From Echinococcus granulosus (Eukaryota > Platyhelminthes > Cestoda > Cyclophyllidea > Taeniidae): a stretch of DNA of 64,000 nt. The DNA lies in contig NW_020170494.1 of assembly GCF_000524195.1 (NCBI RefSeq), positions 107,562 to 171,561 of the forward strand, read 5' to 3'. This document shows positions 13,401 through 49,630 of the stretch, piece after piece. A program made the translations under genes and the position numbers. How positions within the stretch are numbered: position 1 is the stretch's first letter; each line of letters opens with the position of its first letter. The notes under the pieces were generated by a model. The model saw only the letters and a list, made by a program, of their open reading frames with translations. It made no database searches and was not told the origin of the DNA.

Positions 13401-16400
13401 CACACGTTGAAAGGAATTTCTGTCGAGCCATTCCTGTAAATTGAAGCAAAATAAATTCGCTCGAACTGGACCAAATTTCCTCTGTTCAGGGAGAAACTTC
13501 ACGTTTACATCTTCACTCGGGTGCAGGTCTCGTGCGCTCCCGCGACAGGGTGATTTTTCCTCTTGTGATGTATTATTATCAAGGCAAAAATAACGACCGT
13601 CGAGTGATATGCAAGTATTAGTTTCGGTTTATCTAACTTGTGCAAAATACCTTTACATAATACCACTTCATGCGCATACAAACATAAAAACTTCCCATAG
13701 ATCGTCTGTCAAATCACTTGTGGTTTTGTGAATACATAACTCTTTCAATTCATATTCAAGTGGGTTTACGAGGTAAACCTGGGTTCATTACTATATGAAC
13801 CTACCAAAATCTGCTATTTTTAAAATGCCATTGCTTGTTATCAAAGTGTTTTCAGGCTTCAAGTCTCTGTGAAGAATATTCTTCTTGTGTATGTATGCCA
13901 GTCCTTGAAATAAGTGAGAGGAGAATCGCTGAACAGTGGCACTATCCTTCGGTAAATCGTGTTTCCCCATGTAGTTGGAGAGGTTGTCTTCCTAACATGA
14001 TAACAAAAGCATCACTTTTAAAATAACTACGAAAAAACACTTAGTTTTGCTACAATGTGAATGATAAGTGAATGGAGATAGCTTGAATAACAGCATTTCT
14101 GATTATTGACGGCTTCTTAAAACGCCACCCAAAACTTGGGCTGTGCAGTGAGCTGGAGAACCGAGTTCCAAAAACAGAGGCTAAATTATGAGCTTCCATC
14201 GAAACATCATAAAATGAAAGTAACAGTGACAAACTGCTGCCTATCTTATTGCTTAAAATTATGATTCATTACATCCGGCAAAACATCCTCATATATCCTT
14301 ATGTAAAAGTCCAGTCTTTACGCTTTCAAGAATGGACCGCATTTGACCCACTGAATCCTCTTTGACGGTGGCTTTGATAAAGCAAGACATCTTCTCTCGT
14401 AGGCAGTAGAAGAGGCAACCATGTTTCATTTTATAATTATTTTAGTGCAATGGTAAATCAGCTTCATTTTTAAATGACAACTGAATCTCTAGGGACTAGA
14501 AAAGAAAACCACACTACTACTCCGCAATGGATTCCGACTTCAGCTGAGAGCAAAGAACATGCTTAAAGGTAGGCGAAAATACTTTCCTTCAATGGTCCAT
14601 CCGCGGATCTCATGCAGAGTTGCAACCACACATTTGAGGATTGACTAAACACGTTCGTTACTAGCACCGGAATATGTGTAAAGTGTTGACTTTCTTATTT
14701 AAACTCCTTTGGGTGCACCAGATCGTGCGTCTTCGGTCGGAGGATAACCGGATCTTCTTCTCAGTTTTTGAGCAAGGGTGTTGGATTAAAGCTGTAGAAC
14801 AACCAAACTATAACAGACTGTTTTCTTCCTAAGATTTAGTTTACAAAAGTGTTGAATATGGAGGCGGTAATGGAGCACTTTCCATAAACACCATAAACAA
14901 ATCGAAAGCTACTTACTATATATTCGAAAACCAGAGTTATTTTCCCAGGTTTATAGATGACTTCATGTAAGGTGACAATATTATCGTGCTTGAGCAGCTT
15001 AAGAATACCGGCTTCTCGAATAGCCGTTCCTGGGGCACCTTCAGAGGGATTCATCTTCATCACCTTCGCTGCCAGTACAGGCCCATTCGCTTCCAACTTG
15101 CATTTATAAACAACTGAATAAGTTCCCTACAATAAAGACATTAGGTTGACGTTAGGCACGAATAGAATTCAATGAATGGAATACAGCTGTAAAGTAACGC
15201 AGGAACAGGAGATTGGACACTTCTGATTTACATGCGTGGTCTTTTGGTAATCAAGGATCAGCCCTGTAAAAATCGCTTACAGTAGCCTAGAGGCGAAAGA
15301 GAGCAAATGGATTTGTGTGCGATCCTTCTTGAAGAAACACGCAATTAAAAACGCCTCTCGTAGATGGTCATATGTACTGTTGATACAACTTGCATGCAAT
15401 CGCCAGTGCGAAAATCGCTTTTAGTAAGTCTTTTCTCAGCTACTGTTTCAAAAGAGGTAACGTCAACCTTCTTCAATATGCCTCCATTTTGACCAGCTAT
15501 CAGTTACACCCTCCTACTTTTAAATTCGTCTACTACCTTATCCAATACCGGTTTCCCATAGTAGCGAATCTTTATCGGCTTCGTACCCTAACACTTTCAC
15601 TGGGTTCCGCATTAAACAATCGAAGCCATCACTGAGGTGTGATGCAGTAAAGTCAATTGCGAATAACATGGGACGCAGATAAGTTAGCTACATATAAAAT
15701 GAGGAGATTGCATCCGAAGGTGAATTTACGACAAAGTTTCCTCAAAGCATCCGACAACTATTGCGACTGATAGTGCCTATCTATCTATGCTGTTACCGCC
15801 AAATTACACTTCCAGTGTACCTAAAGAAGGTTTTATTAAAGTCCATTTCTTTTATGAACCTAAGTTATTTCAATTAAAAATTAAATAGTACGGATTTACC
15901 ATACATCATTTAAAATTTCCTGGAATAACTGTATACACAACAGGAGCTTCAGTAGGCAAATAAGTAAATAACATGGAATGGTTGTTTAGAACAAGTAAAA
16001 TTGTGCCCTAACAATAGAATGTCTTGTAATTTTAATACTAAATAATCCTACTTACACTACCAACTTCCTCCAGAAAAGTGGGGTCCGGGGGTCCATCAAC
16101 CGTGTTCAAATTGTTCTAAGCAAACAAATAAATTATTCCCCCAACATATATGCAGAAGTGGTATTAAGTTGATAATTACCAGACTGCGAGCAGGCTTGGG
16201 GTCTAGCTCATTCCGCCTTGAAGAACGCGAAATATTCGGCTGTGACCCGAAATTCATTCTGCGATATTGCGCCGCCTAAACAAGGAAAACTGTAAAACAG
16301 GGCAACACTTTGTAAAAGTATTATTTTTAAACCTACCAAGTCATTCTCTCGCCCGGAATCAGGCCGAAAGGGTGTTATTTGTCTTGAAAAATTTGATGAT

Positions 16401-16406
16401 CTGGTG
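10440..16406 (-). CDS. Cyclin-dependent kinase, PCTAIRE/PFTAIRE-like with PGTAIRE helix
   Basis: Eight exons with matching phases: 16337-16406, 16180-16275, 16056-16115, 14917-15126, 13805-13991, 13373-13433, 11469-11626 and 10440-10948. From the ATG at 16257 this gives 420 residues. The first exon is open in frame upstream of that ATG and may be coding or 5' leader. Landmarks: glycine loop GSGTYSVVY (about 45-53), AAK lysine K67, alphaC PGTAIRE with E84, catalytic HRDLKPEN (157-164), ADFG (D177), WYKPPE (199-204) and an [13 protein letters not shown] lobe. These residues are all present, so an active Ser/Thr kinase is likely. The helix sequence and LVFEYI hinge point to the CDK14-18/CDK5 group; the exact orthologue is unclear. 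At the CDK2 Thr160 position there is Glu192, followed by Thr193. An alternative donor (AGA|gtgagt at 10508) exists in the last exon. Confidence 0.85.
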
Positions 16407-17989
16407 CTAACATGCCAGCAAAAGAAAAATTAGACATTGATTCACAAACAAATGCTATCAGATGCAAAAAGTGGCAGCGTACTAAGCTTTTGGATTGATA
16501 ACATCGTTCGCCATGTTTTTTTGATAATGCTCTCCACCACCCAAAGTAGGACCCTCACCTCCAAAACTGACCGCGTACATCATCTAAAGAGTAATTTACA
16601 AAGCATTAAACAACGCAAATACGGAACAAAGCGCAACCTTATTTAAAATAAACAAGGTACCTACATATATATATGTATATATATGTGTGTGTGTGTTTTA
16701 CCGTGGGAACTTGACTGAATCTAGAGAATGACAATATGCCATGTACCGCGTCATCTAGTCCGCTGTCCTATGTACACACTTATCACTGAGTCATAGAAAA
16801 GCACCTAAAAAAACAATTTACCTAGAAGCCACCGTGACAAACTCATGGGTAAAAGTAAGAAAGTTAAGTGTTTGTAGAAGTGCACACAATTTTCTCATTT
16901 TTGTGTTATAATTGACATAAGTGATGGCTTATCACGGCCATTACAACTTGCATTTCTAGAAATAAGACAAAAAAACAGAAAGTAGATCCATAAAAACGAA
17001 TTAGGCGAAATGTTGAGTATCTGCTGCCTAATATAGAAAAATGCACAGATTTCTAGTAAATTCTGGTACTTTGACAATACTGTCAACCGAAAAAGTTCTT
17101 AAATAACCCCATCATTTTTAGTTTTTCTACTCGTTTATTTTGCGAAAAAGGGCAGGAAGATCTAAAATATGCAGTGTTGTTTCCAACTGAGCACTCCATA
17201 TTTCATGAGGTACATTGCGAATGACATAGAAGATGCTGCTGCAAGATACTACCATTGTATTCAAAAAATTTTTAACTCTGCTTTAGCGTCACAAAGCTAA
17301 GCACTTTCTTCAAATTCAATTTTATCAAACATAAAAATTGCAGACACAAGAAGTACAGACTGGAGTGATTCTATGGGTTGAGCGAAGCACAACTTACTAA
17401 AATGCTGTCTCGACTAAGCCAATTCCTTTGTTATCAGGGCGCAAGACCAAAAGAAATTGAATTTAAAATACTAAAAAAGGAATGCCGACACCATGAATTC
17501 TTACCCGAAACTCCCTTTGAATGCAGAGAAGACGGAACCAGTTGTCTGAATTTGCTGCTTTAAACAGCGGATTAACTGCATAGAGCAATATATAGTCTAA
17601 AGTCATGGGACGTACCAAATGGAACTTCTCAAATAGTTCGACCACCGCAAATTGTAATGAGGAAATTCAGTGCGCACACAGCAAAGAATTCAATCATTTT
17701 TCAAAGGTATAAACAAGTTTAAGGGCGTACAAAATAATGAACATAAGTTTTAAGTTTGCGCAGAAAAAATGTTTTTTTTGTGTTTTTATATTTAACTGCT
17801 GTAAGGATTAGGGTAAAATATGTGCTTTAAAGCATATTTAAGTTGATTATTTGTTTAATCGCCTGCACAGACACATTTACCTTGCTTTACACTAAAATAG
17901 CTTTAATGACTTACATTTCTTTTGTACATCATAGCACAAGGCCTGTTCTCTTAACTAAGCAGCTTTGTTATTTATTTCTCCTGCTAGTC
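16407..17989. other. Intergenic stretch between kinase and assembly gap
   Basis: It holds a TA/TG microsatellite at about 16663-16697. A minus-strand frame at 17463-17645 ends at a good donor (CGG|gtaaga), but no start, acceptor or family similarity supports it, and its phase does not fit the kinase. Further 5' kinase exons could be here. Confidence 0.4.
16663..16697. repeat. TA/TG microsatellite
   Basis: Alternating TATATA followed by a run of TG dinucleotides, upstream of the kinase exons. Confidence 0.9.
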
Positions 17990-18089
17990 NNNNNNNNNNN
18001 NNNNNNNNNNNNNNNNNNNNNNNNNNNNNNNNNNNNNNNNNNNNNNNNNNNNNNNNNNNNNNNNNNNNNNNNNNNNNNNNNNNNNNNNN
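17990..18089. other. Assembly gap (100 N)
   Basis: Exactly 100 undetermined bases, the conventional size for a gap of unknown length. Exons of the neighbouring plus-strand sequences may be missing here. Confidence 0.99.
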
Positions 18090-18128
18090 TAAGCGGGTAA
18101 TCTACTGTATTTAACACCAATCTTAAAG

Positions 18129-18374
18129 GTGTGGGAAGACAAAGTGCCTAAGCAGGATGTGTATCATCGATGTACAAAATGGACTGTACCTAGTGTCATG
18201 CCCCTGAGTCCACGTCGTTCTGCCCTTCTAATTAGTCTGTTATTAAAACTGGGAGTTGTACAGACGATTGAGGCGTTACTTGATCGGTCACCTATTTATA
18301 ATTCCTACTTGTGTGAGTTTGAAGGTCGTGATGGGGTGTATGAAATTGATGAAATTCGTGTCCATATGCACTAG
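18129..18374 (+). CDS. Possible terminal exon of an unrecognised gene next to the gap
   Basis: A frame open from 18093 runs to a TAG at 18372-18374. It is GC-richer than its surroundings, as other exons here are, and is preceded by a plausible acceptor (cttaaag|GTGTGG). The peptide includes KWTVPSVMPLSPRRSALLIS and a leucine-rich helix followed by EFEGRDGVYEIDEIRVHMH. I do not recognise the family. The GC-rich stretch continues to about 18520 in another frame, which could mean a frameshift, a pseudogene or UTR. It does not resemble the JMJD4 N-terminus, so it probably belongs to a gene interrupted by the assembly gap. Confidence 0.3.
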   Translation: MWEDKVPKQDVYHRCTKWTVPSVMPLSPRRSALLISLLLKLGVVQTIEALLDRSPIYNSYLCEFEGRDGVYEIDEIRVHMH

Positions 18375-19111
18375 TGCTGCGAGGTCATAATCCTAGCCCT
18401 ATTGGCGCAGTTGTCGCACTGTCTGCTTCTGAGGGGGCTTTCGGCTCCTGGTGGTCGGCCAAGCACCGGAGTCTTTGTCACATCATCACATTGTCCACAA
18501 CGTCGCCTTTTGTGCTGAAGATATTTATTGGATTTTTTGTTTCTATTCCGACACAGTATTGGGTTTACATTTTTCCTTGTTGTGTTTGAGTTCTATTAAT
18601 TCTTTAATAACTTTTATTATAGCCCATAAAACCGTTCTTATAAAGCATAATTTTGCCTATGATTTGACTCAAACGCGTTTATTTACGTCGGCATGCTACG
18701 CTTTCTTACCTTGATTCATGTAAGTTATGTTCGTTTAGTCCTTGTCCTTGCATAACACAGGAAATACACTTGCGTTGATCCCACAATACGATTGTTTTCT
18801 ATCTCTTTGAATATTGCACTATTCGTATGTTCGTTTTGCCAATAAGTGTACCTGCATTTACTGAATTCCACAAGGATTGTGTTTCATTATCATCTAATGA
18901 ATGTCCCGATCTGTCATATGTATGCAGTTGCTCCTTATCATAAGTCGAAATCAGGAGCTGCTATACTAGATGCTCTCTATTTCTTCTCCTCAAGCACATG
19001 CTCATGCTTTTTCAGGCTCCCAACTTCGTGCGTCTTCTACATGTCAGCTAACATTCCGGCATCTATTCCTTACTTAGATATTACCTACAAATACTGTGAT
19101 TTTTATGCTAA

Positions 19112-20895
19112 GTGAGTAGAAGAACAGATCACATTTTTAATAGGTTTCTGCATCTCAATCTTCCTTGCCTTTTCACCGAGAGCCACACATGTACTTGGCC
19201 CGCCAGGCTGAACTGGTCTGAAAATGGATCTATCAGTATTGACCGGGTGTTGAAGCCTTTTTCAGGTGCCTTTCCGCAACCTGCATTCTCATTGTTGTTC
19301 AGGTAGCGAATTATGTGTTGCGAATTGTCGCGATATCGAATTCGGTGCACATCCAACTCTTACTATGACAAGCGAGGAGTACCTAGCCTACTGGAAGACT
19401 GCCGGTTGTGACGGGACTGAGCAGTTGCTCTACCTGAAGGACTGGCACTACTTTAAGTAGAACACGCTTCCCCATCGGTAATACACATATTCTTGTAGGG
19501 GGAAGGACTTTCGCAACTACTACTCTCAGCCCGTTTACTTCTCCTCCGATTGGTTAAACGAATTTTACGAATTTCGTACTGACTGTGACGATGACTTTCG
19601 CTTCGTCTATATCGGACCGGGAGGAACATGGACGCCGCTGCACACCGACGTCTACTGCTCCTACAGTTGGTCTGCCAACATTGTGGGTCGCAAACGGTGG
19701 TGGGTCTTTCCTCCCGGTAGGGAATCAACATTAAACCGGTCTTCTGCCCCACCCACCTAAGTGCTTTAATTATCCTTGGTTTTGGTCCTCGCTTTCTGAT
19801 CCGACTGTAGCTTCTACCTGGATTAAGTTGTCTGTGAAATGATTTTTCTGTCACTTCTGTCCTTCCATAATGTATCACGCGTATTACCTAGGTTGTGGAT
19901 GCATTCTTTTTTTGCTGTAGGAGAGGAGAACAAGTTGATAGTGTCACATGGTGGTCAGCTACCGTCGGACATAAGTCAATGTGACTTTGCTGACCCAGAA
20001 ACCCAGGATTCCGACCTACCACGATGTTATGTTTTTGATCAGCAGCCTGGCGAAATGTTTTTTGTCCCTTCCGGCTGGTATCACCAGGTTTTAAATCTGG
20101 TATGTAGATTCATTCTCTAGCCACATAAGCGGTGTATTTCTTCGCCTTTAGACAGACTGCATCTCGATCAACAACAACTGGCTGAACGCGTGCAACGTCA
20201 CTCTTGTATGGCGACACTTGCAGGCACAATTGCGAGAGGTGAAAAAGTCTTGCTCCGATGTGGAATCCACCCCAGGTTGGGATGATGCTTGTCAGGTGGG
20301 TTTAGGATAGGAAATCATCCTACTTACGCTGTCAAAGTAGTTCTTAAACCGTGTTTGAGCAGTTAGTTCTTCAATGTGACTACCTAGCTAAAAAAATGAA
20401 AGTGATACTTCGTTGTCGTGATACTACTGACCAGGGGCCTTTGCATGCTCATTTCAGGAGTGCCTAAAGGCATGGGAGGGCTGGAACTACAGGGAATTTT
20501 TTGTCCTTCTGAAGTACATCCTAATCTCGCGATGGCTGCGTTTGACTGTACAGGAGGTACGACAGCGTCTACCCACGGTGGCAGGAATACCAGGAGGTGG
20601 AAAGGTACCGTTGCATGTGTTAGACGAACAAGTAGAGAGCTTACTCTCGGACATAGCCAGTTCAGAGCCCCTTCTAGTAAAGTGGTTGACTGGTGACACC
20701 CTTGACAGCCGGCTGCAGAACTTCGTGGACGTCGAGACGACGACTTCTGTCAGTAGCATTTGGCAGCACGATCTTGTGGAAGCCACGCGGACGATCAGAT
20801 CCATGGTGGTGAATGAGGATTTGAAGCGATTGCGTTTGCATTCCAGGGGCCCTGCAGCCTGGCTCTGGAAGGTCGTCCTTGGTGGTCAAGTTTGA
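19112..20895 (+). CDS. JMJD4: JMJD4, JmjC-domain 2-oxoglutarate oxygenase (N-terminus not resolved)
   Basis: Six exons with consistent phases: about 19112-19265, 19303-19456, 19499-19716, 19921-20099, 20152-20295 and 20458-20895 (TGA), roughly 428 residues. JMJD4-specific blocks appear in order: LNLPCLF, VANCRDIEFGAHP, EEYLAYWK, LYLKDWH, QPVYFSSDWLNEF, FVYIGPGGTWTPLHTDVY, SWSANIVGRKRWWVFPPG, PGEMFFVPSGWYHQVLNL and SINNNWLN. The iron ligands are visible as HTD and the later His in GWYHQ. In mammals JMJD4 hydroxylates a lysine of the translation release factor eRF1 using Fe(II) and 2-oxoglutarate; the same role is inferred here. The first exon has an in-frame TAA just upstream of 19112, so the start codon must lie in an unseen upstream exon, possibly in or before the gap. 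The C-terminal 145 residues are divergent. Confidence 0.92.
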
Positions 20896-20995
20896 CGTAC
20901 CAAAGGCTCATCTCATGACTGTACGCCCTTTTACGTCTTGAATTTGCTTGCAAATGTTTAGAATTTGTGGATATTGTGTTTTGCTTCTTCGGACT

Positions 20996-21001
20996 AATAA
21001 A
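20996..21001 (+). terminator. AATAAA poly(A) signal for JMJD4
   Basis: AATAAA lies 100 bases after the JMJD4 stop codon and well before the next ORF at 21666, so it plausibly ends the JMJD4 transcript. Confidence 0.55.
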
Positions 21002-21665
21002 TTGCTGCAGTTGGTCCAGTCCTTTGTTTTGGGCGTATCATGGTCGAAGCGCAAGTAACGCCTACTTTTGCCTCTGCATTAGATTTAGCAATTACATAAT
21101 CTTTACAAGAAACAGTGAAGGCCAATTTTGAAACTAGCTAGATGTTGTTTCTTACTCGCCCTGAAAGCCCACTTTAGTAAGACATCTTGTACGTCGTATT
21201 CCGTGAAATGTGTGTGCTTAAGTTTGTTTTAAGTTACTCTGTACTCCATTTCTTATAGGCGTAGATTTACTTGATTTGATATTTTCCATCCATTAATCGA
21301 GTAAGTAATTGAAAATACATTCGGAAATAAGTTAAAATACCCATAGGTATATTGTTTTGTCTGGTGACCTTGGAAACAACTGGACTGTTTGTGGTGCCGT
21401 CAGGGCGACCCAGAAATCCGGATAAGTGCTCTTTTTGTAGGGCTTCATTGGTGAACAATGCTGCATTGTTAAAAGGCTTTAGAACCTTCTCTTCCTCCCC
21501 CCATTTACCCTCTTCGGCTGCTATTGGGTGGCATGAAGAGGTCAGTGCGATGCGCAAACACGTGGTTCGTCCAGCATTTGAATTTATCGATCGCGAGTTG
21601 ACGCTCACTTGTAAGAGAAGACACGCAAAACATCGTTAGGGCTGCGCGCCTCCGCTCCTCCGGAC

Positions 21666-22700
21666 ATGGACTCGAAGTATGCTGGTGGAAGTCAGCTTAT
21701 GCACTTTTTGACCGATGAAACCGGTGCCAGGTGCGGCGATTTCACATTCAACGAGCACGACTTGGTGCTCACGTGCTCTCGTGAGGTGAACCTGAACGAT
21801 CAACCCGCCCAAATCATGGTTAGTCATCCCAAGATTCCGGGTCTCTCGTGGGTGATATTTTTCTACCAAACTGGGCCCAATCAGTACCAACCACGAATCG
21901 CCTATGATTTCCCAAGCTACTTGCGCGGTGACTGTGAAGTCTGCATTCAGTTTGCTGGTATGCACTGGATGGTGAAGCATAAATTTGAGGGAAGCTCGTG
22001 GTTAACCACTTCCCTAGCACCCAAAGTTATGAATGAGCGTTGGGTTACTCTGGGAACAGTGAAAAAGGCTGACGTTCGCATTAACATCACTAAGATTTGG
22101 TTTAAGTTTCCCATATTTACTGCTTGTTGTCATCCGATTAAAACGAAGAGGACAGTTCGTCTGCCGGATTTCACTATGCCAGATCATTTTGCGGACGTAC
22201 AGCTCGTACCACAGGATCCCAACAATCGAAAACTCTTTGCCCATCGTCAAGTCCTAGCTATGAATTCTCCCTGGTTCTACGAGCGTTTCCGACACGCTGC
22301 TAGTCTCAATTGTGGTGATATTGGACCTATTATCGCAATTCCCTTTGATTTTGAGTGCGTTCACAATTTCCTTCGTTTCATTTACCCAAATACCGATTTC
22401 CAAATCGGTCCTCTTAATGTGGAGGGTCTTATGGACATGGGAAAGGAGTATCAGATACCCTATATAATTCGACAATGCGAGAAGTTTCTGTACAGGTATA
22501 TGGAGGGTGGATCGGCAGTTCTGGCCTACTATCTGGGTCGCAAGCAGGAGCTGCCAGCTCTTCAAGACGCCGCTCTGCTCCACTTAGCCGAGTTGAACTC
22601 ATCACAATTGCGGTCGCGCATCGCACTTGACATGAAAGACAAAACTGCTGACACACAGGAGATTCTTCTCAACGACCTATGCGTTCGCCTCTCCGGTTAA
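21666..22700 (+). CDS. Single-exon BTB/POZ protein with possible MATH-like N-terminus
   Basis: An uninterrupted 344-residue frame starts at the first ATG after an in-frame TAA (21612) and ends at TAA. Residues about 174-280 form a BTB fold: HFADVQLVPQD, then FAHRQVLAMNSPWFYERF, a short strand/helix block, FLRFIY and a final helix with GKEYQIPYIIRQCEKFL. The region before it (about 25-150) is rich in Trp and Phe and could be a diverged MATH-like sandwich; this is inference. About 65 residues after the BTB form helices, shorter than a full BACK domain. BTB proteins of this type often recruit targets to cullin-3 ligases, but no specific function can be assigned. It lies 770 bases after the JMJD4 stop on the same strand. 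A frame at 21352-21610 ending at a gtaaga donor might be a 5' exon but shows no similarity. Confidence 0.85.
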   Translation: MDSKYAGGSQLMHFLTDETGARCGDFTFNEHDLVLTCSREVNLNDQPAQIMVSHPKIPGLSWVIFFYQTGPNQYQPRIAYDFPSYLRGDCEVCIQFAGMHWMVKHKFEGSSWLTTSLAPKVMNERWVTLGTVKKADVRINITKIWFKFPIFTACCHPIKTKRTVRLPDFTMPDHFADVQLVPQDPNNRKLFAHRQVLAMNSPWFYERFRHAASLNCGDIGPIIAIPFDFECVHNFLRFIYPNTDFQIGPLNVEGLMDMGKEYQIPYIIRQCEKFLYRYMEGGSAVLAYYLGRKQELPALQDAALLHLAELNSSQLRSRIALDMKDKTADTQEILLNDLCVRLSG

Positions 22701-24101
22701 TCCACTCATTCACCCACTTTCACTGTTTCTAATGGCGTGTAGTCATGTTTAAACGTTGATTACAATATCGGGATCAATCCTTCATTGGTGTCGTCTAGTA
22801 TACTTGCCCCAGTAAGGGGCTAGAGGTTTTAGCTCTTAGAAATCAGGACTATGCTTTTTTATAAACCCGCCGGTTTGGTTTACGTTTTTTTCACAGAATT
22901 GCTCTCCGAGTAGTTTACATCGCCACGGTTGGTTTGTGTGGGTAAATTAAAATATGGTCTGACGTGGGCTGTTTTTTGTGGGTAGCATAATTAAATCGAC
23001 TTAAGGACGCTTGGTACCCAACTGGCCATTCCACCTGGCAGGTTTCCGGTTTATGGGCAATGGCCAAGGCTGAGACTCGTGAGTCTTTGGCTTTACAGTT
23101 TTTGGGAAATTGAGAATCTAGTGTTTATATTTATTCTTATTATTCTATGTCTAGTGTGTTTAAACTAGATTAAATGTCCCTTTAACGCATTCGATGGTGT
23201 TAGTTGAGTCTTAAGTTAGCATAAAATATTGAGTTGAGAGGCTGGGCTACTTCTCAAAAATTGAAAGGCTACTTGATTTTGCGTAATCTGTGAAACTAAA
23301 AGCAGTAGTTTACTCACTCTGATTGGTAGGAATTTGAATTTGGTTTATTCAAACAACAATCAACATTAACTGGAGGCCAAGTCTGCAGTTTTCACCTGCG
23401 GCGGAGGTTTAGACAACTTCATGGATAATTTCAAGGCTTACATGAATTCATTGGCAAGAGCAATTGGGGGAAATAAGGGCCTTAATCTGTGAGAAATAGA
23501 AGTTTCATGTTATTCCACTGCCAGATCTACTTGTAGTTCAGTTCAGCAACCAATAAACTTTTTTCAAAATAAGTGGAATGTTGCTACGGGATAGAGGTTG
23601 TATTTTTTTAAAACATCAAGTTTGCATTGTAAGCGAGGCCTAATGCTGAACTGCAGGAGTTTTGGTCTCTGGAACTCTATTCCTATCAACTTCCCGTCGG
23701 TAAGGCATTTTGACCCTTCTGTTCTGTACTTGCTTTCATTTTATTTCAGGTTTTAATATAACCCAAAAGACGTTTTGAACAATCTAAAGAGAATCTGAGA
23801 ATGTCATAGATTAAAAGATACTATATTTACGCCTACAAATAGGTGCACCCTAGTTAAATGGTTCGATATGATGAGGTTCAGATTTCTTTAGCTTAATGAA
23901 AAGCATAGGAAAAATGACAGCGCTATGATGAAAATAATCTCTGTTTGCAAATAATCTGTTTATATTATGGCGAAGGGAGTGCGCTAGGCACTGCATTTTA
24001 ACGCTGTGGTTTGCAGACAGGAGTGACTTGTGAGTGTGCGAGCGAGTAAATGAGCAGCTCTGGCTGCATAGACGGCAGTTGGTCCTCCTCGCAGCGCCCC
24101 G
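22701..24101. other. Intergenic tail-to-tail region
   Basis: This holds the 3' flanks of the BTB gene (+) and the TRPC gene (-), which converge here. On the minus strand an AATAAA is present at 23344-23349, about 750 bases after the TRPC stop; it could be its poly(A) signal. No coding potential was seen. Confidence 0.5.
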
Positions 24102-48178
<24,077 letters not shown>

Positions 48179-48202
48179 GATAGGGCATTTTCGTGACGCC
48201 AA

Positions 48203-49585
48203 GAATTTAGTTTTCCCTCACAACTTTAAATAAATGGCATGTAACGCAAAGAGGAGAGAGTAAAAAATATCACTAAGAAGAGGCTGTGGCTCTCTAGTGC
48301 ATATTAGTGAAAACAATTAGCAAGACCTTTAGGTGTTGGCTTGTGTTCGCGTACATATACCTGATTGGTCACGAATGAAGGACCAAGTGATTGGCTGAGT
48401 AGTAATGGAAACATGGCTCCCAGAGATTATCTGCATGTATTTCCTAGAGCACTTAACCTTTAGTAAAACTATCGTTCTACTAAGAAACTGCATTCTTGTA
48501 TTCACCTATGCTACTTTATTAAATGGACAGCTAGCCAGATCTCAACGAGTACACGTCCGATTTAGGTACTATTCAGTTGTCAGAAGGCATAGTCGATCCT
48601 TAAAGAACCTGATCAAGAAATCTTCTATTTTACCTTCCTAATACCTTTAATAAGCGATTTTCCTAGCGGGTGCTCACCATGCTTTCGTCTTTAACATACG
48701 TGTACAATTTACACATAATAAATAGTACTAGATTATAAGTGAGAAAGAACTTGTTGGAGGTGGACTGATAACAAATAGACTGAAAAATGAATTGGTTTCC
48801 ACATTAACTGAAGATTTTATTAAAAGAATTTATGGATCGTTTGTAGCAAGGAACGTTAGATAGCTTTAAAGCCTAACAGTACTACTTTGGGATCCCTCCT
48901 CGCTATCTATGCCTGTTGAGATGGTCAATTTTATTCAGTTTTTACGAGTCCCGAACGAAAAAGCAAATGCAACTGTTATTTAGCCTCATTACTTGTCCTT
49001 TGCGAAAGCCGAAATCTACCCTAAAAATCATGTGGGAAACGGGAGAAAGTCAAGATGGCTTTGTTGGAATCAGTGCCCAAAAAACTGTCGTGGCCGGTTC
49101 AGTAAACCAGATTAAACCAGGGAGTTTAGGCGAATATTCATTGTGGCACAGAAAGTGTCCACTCAGAGGAATTCAAGCTGACCAATGGACATTCATTAAT
49201 CTTGATTTATTTTAACCTCCGGTTATAGCATCGTTCCGGCTTGGACGGCACAGCTCCTCAATCCTATTAAATAAATCCACACACGCCCAGGCATAGCTGA
49301 TTTGTGGTTGATTTGCATAGTCCTAAGCATTTAACTATTTAAGGAATACCACTTCCCATGGAAGAGTCTTAAGTGTTTTAAACATTTACTCTTACATTTA
49401 CTAAAAGAAAAATACCAGCAATACACCTATTTTACAAGCTATTTAAATAGCAGATGCAATGCCTTTAACGAAAAGCTCCACCTCTTCTCAAGTCGCACGA
49501 TGCTACATTATGTTAGTATTAAAATTACTGAAAGGTTTCAAATCCACCTTTAATGGTAGGCAATCTAGGGACCCATTTTTCAGTT
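48203..49585. other. Region upstream of TRPC
   Basis: It should contain the TRPC promoter and any 5' UTR exons, and the 3' flank of the next minus-strand gene. A minus-strand AATAAA occurs at 49206-49211. No conserved motif was recognised. Confidence 0.4.
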
Positions 49586-49630
49586 CTATGCATTAGGCTC
49601 ACCTAGTGAAGTTAATTGGATGCGGCTTAC

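Noticed and set aside
13215..13502. 95-residue minus-strand frame as one coding exon
   Set aside because: The real kinase exon here is only 13373-13433 in a different frame; that frame supplies the activation loop with matching phases on both sides.
16570..16596. 25-nt minus-strand segment ATGATG...GGAG between acceptor- and donor-like sites as the first kinase exon
   Set aside because: Reading from its ATG it ends in phase 1, which does not fit the next exon; it may be a non-coding leader at most.
17463..17645. Minus-strand exon ending CGG|gtaaga, possible kinase 5' exon
   Set aside because: It ends in phase 0 while the first kinase exon (16406) needs a donor in phase 2; no acceptor or similarity was found.
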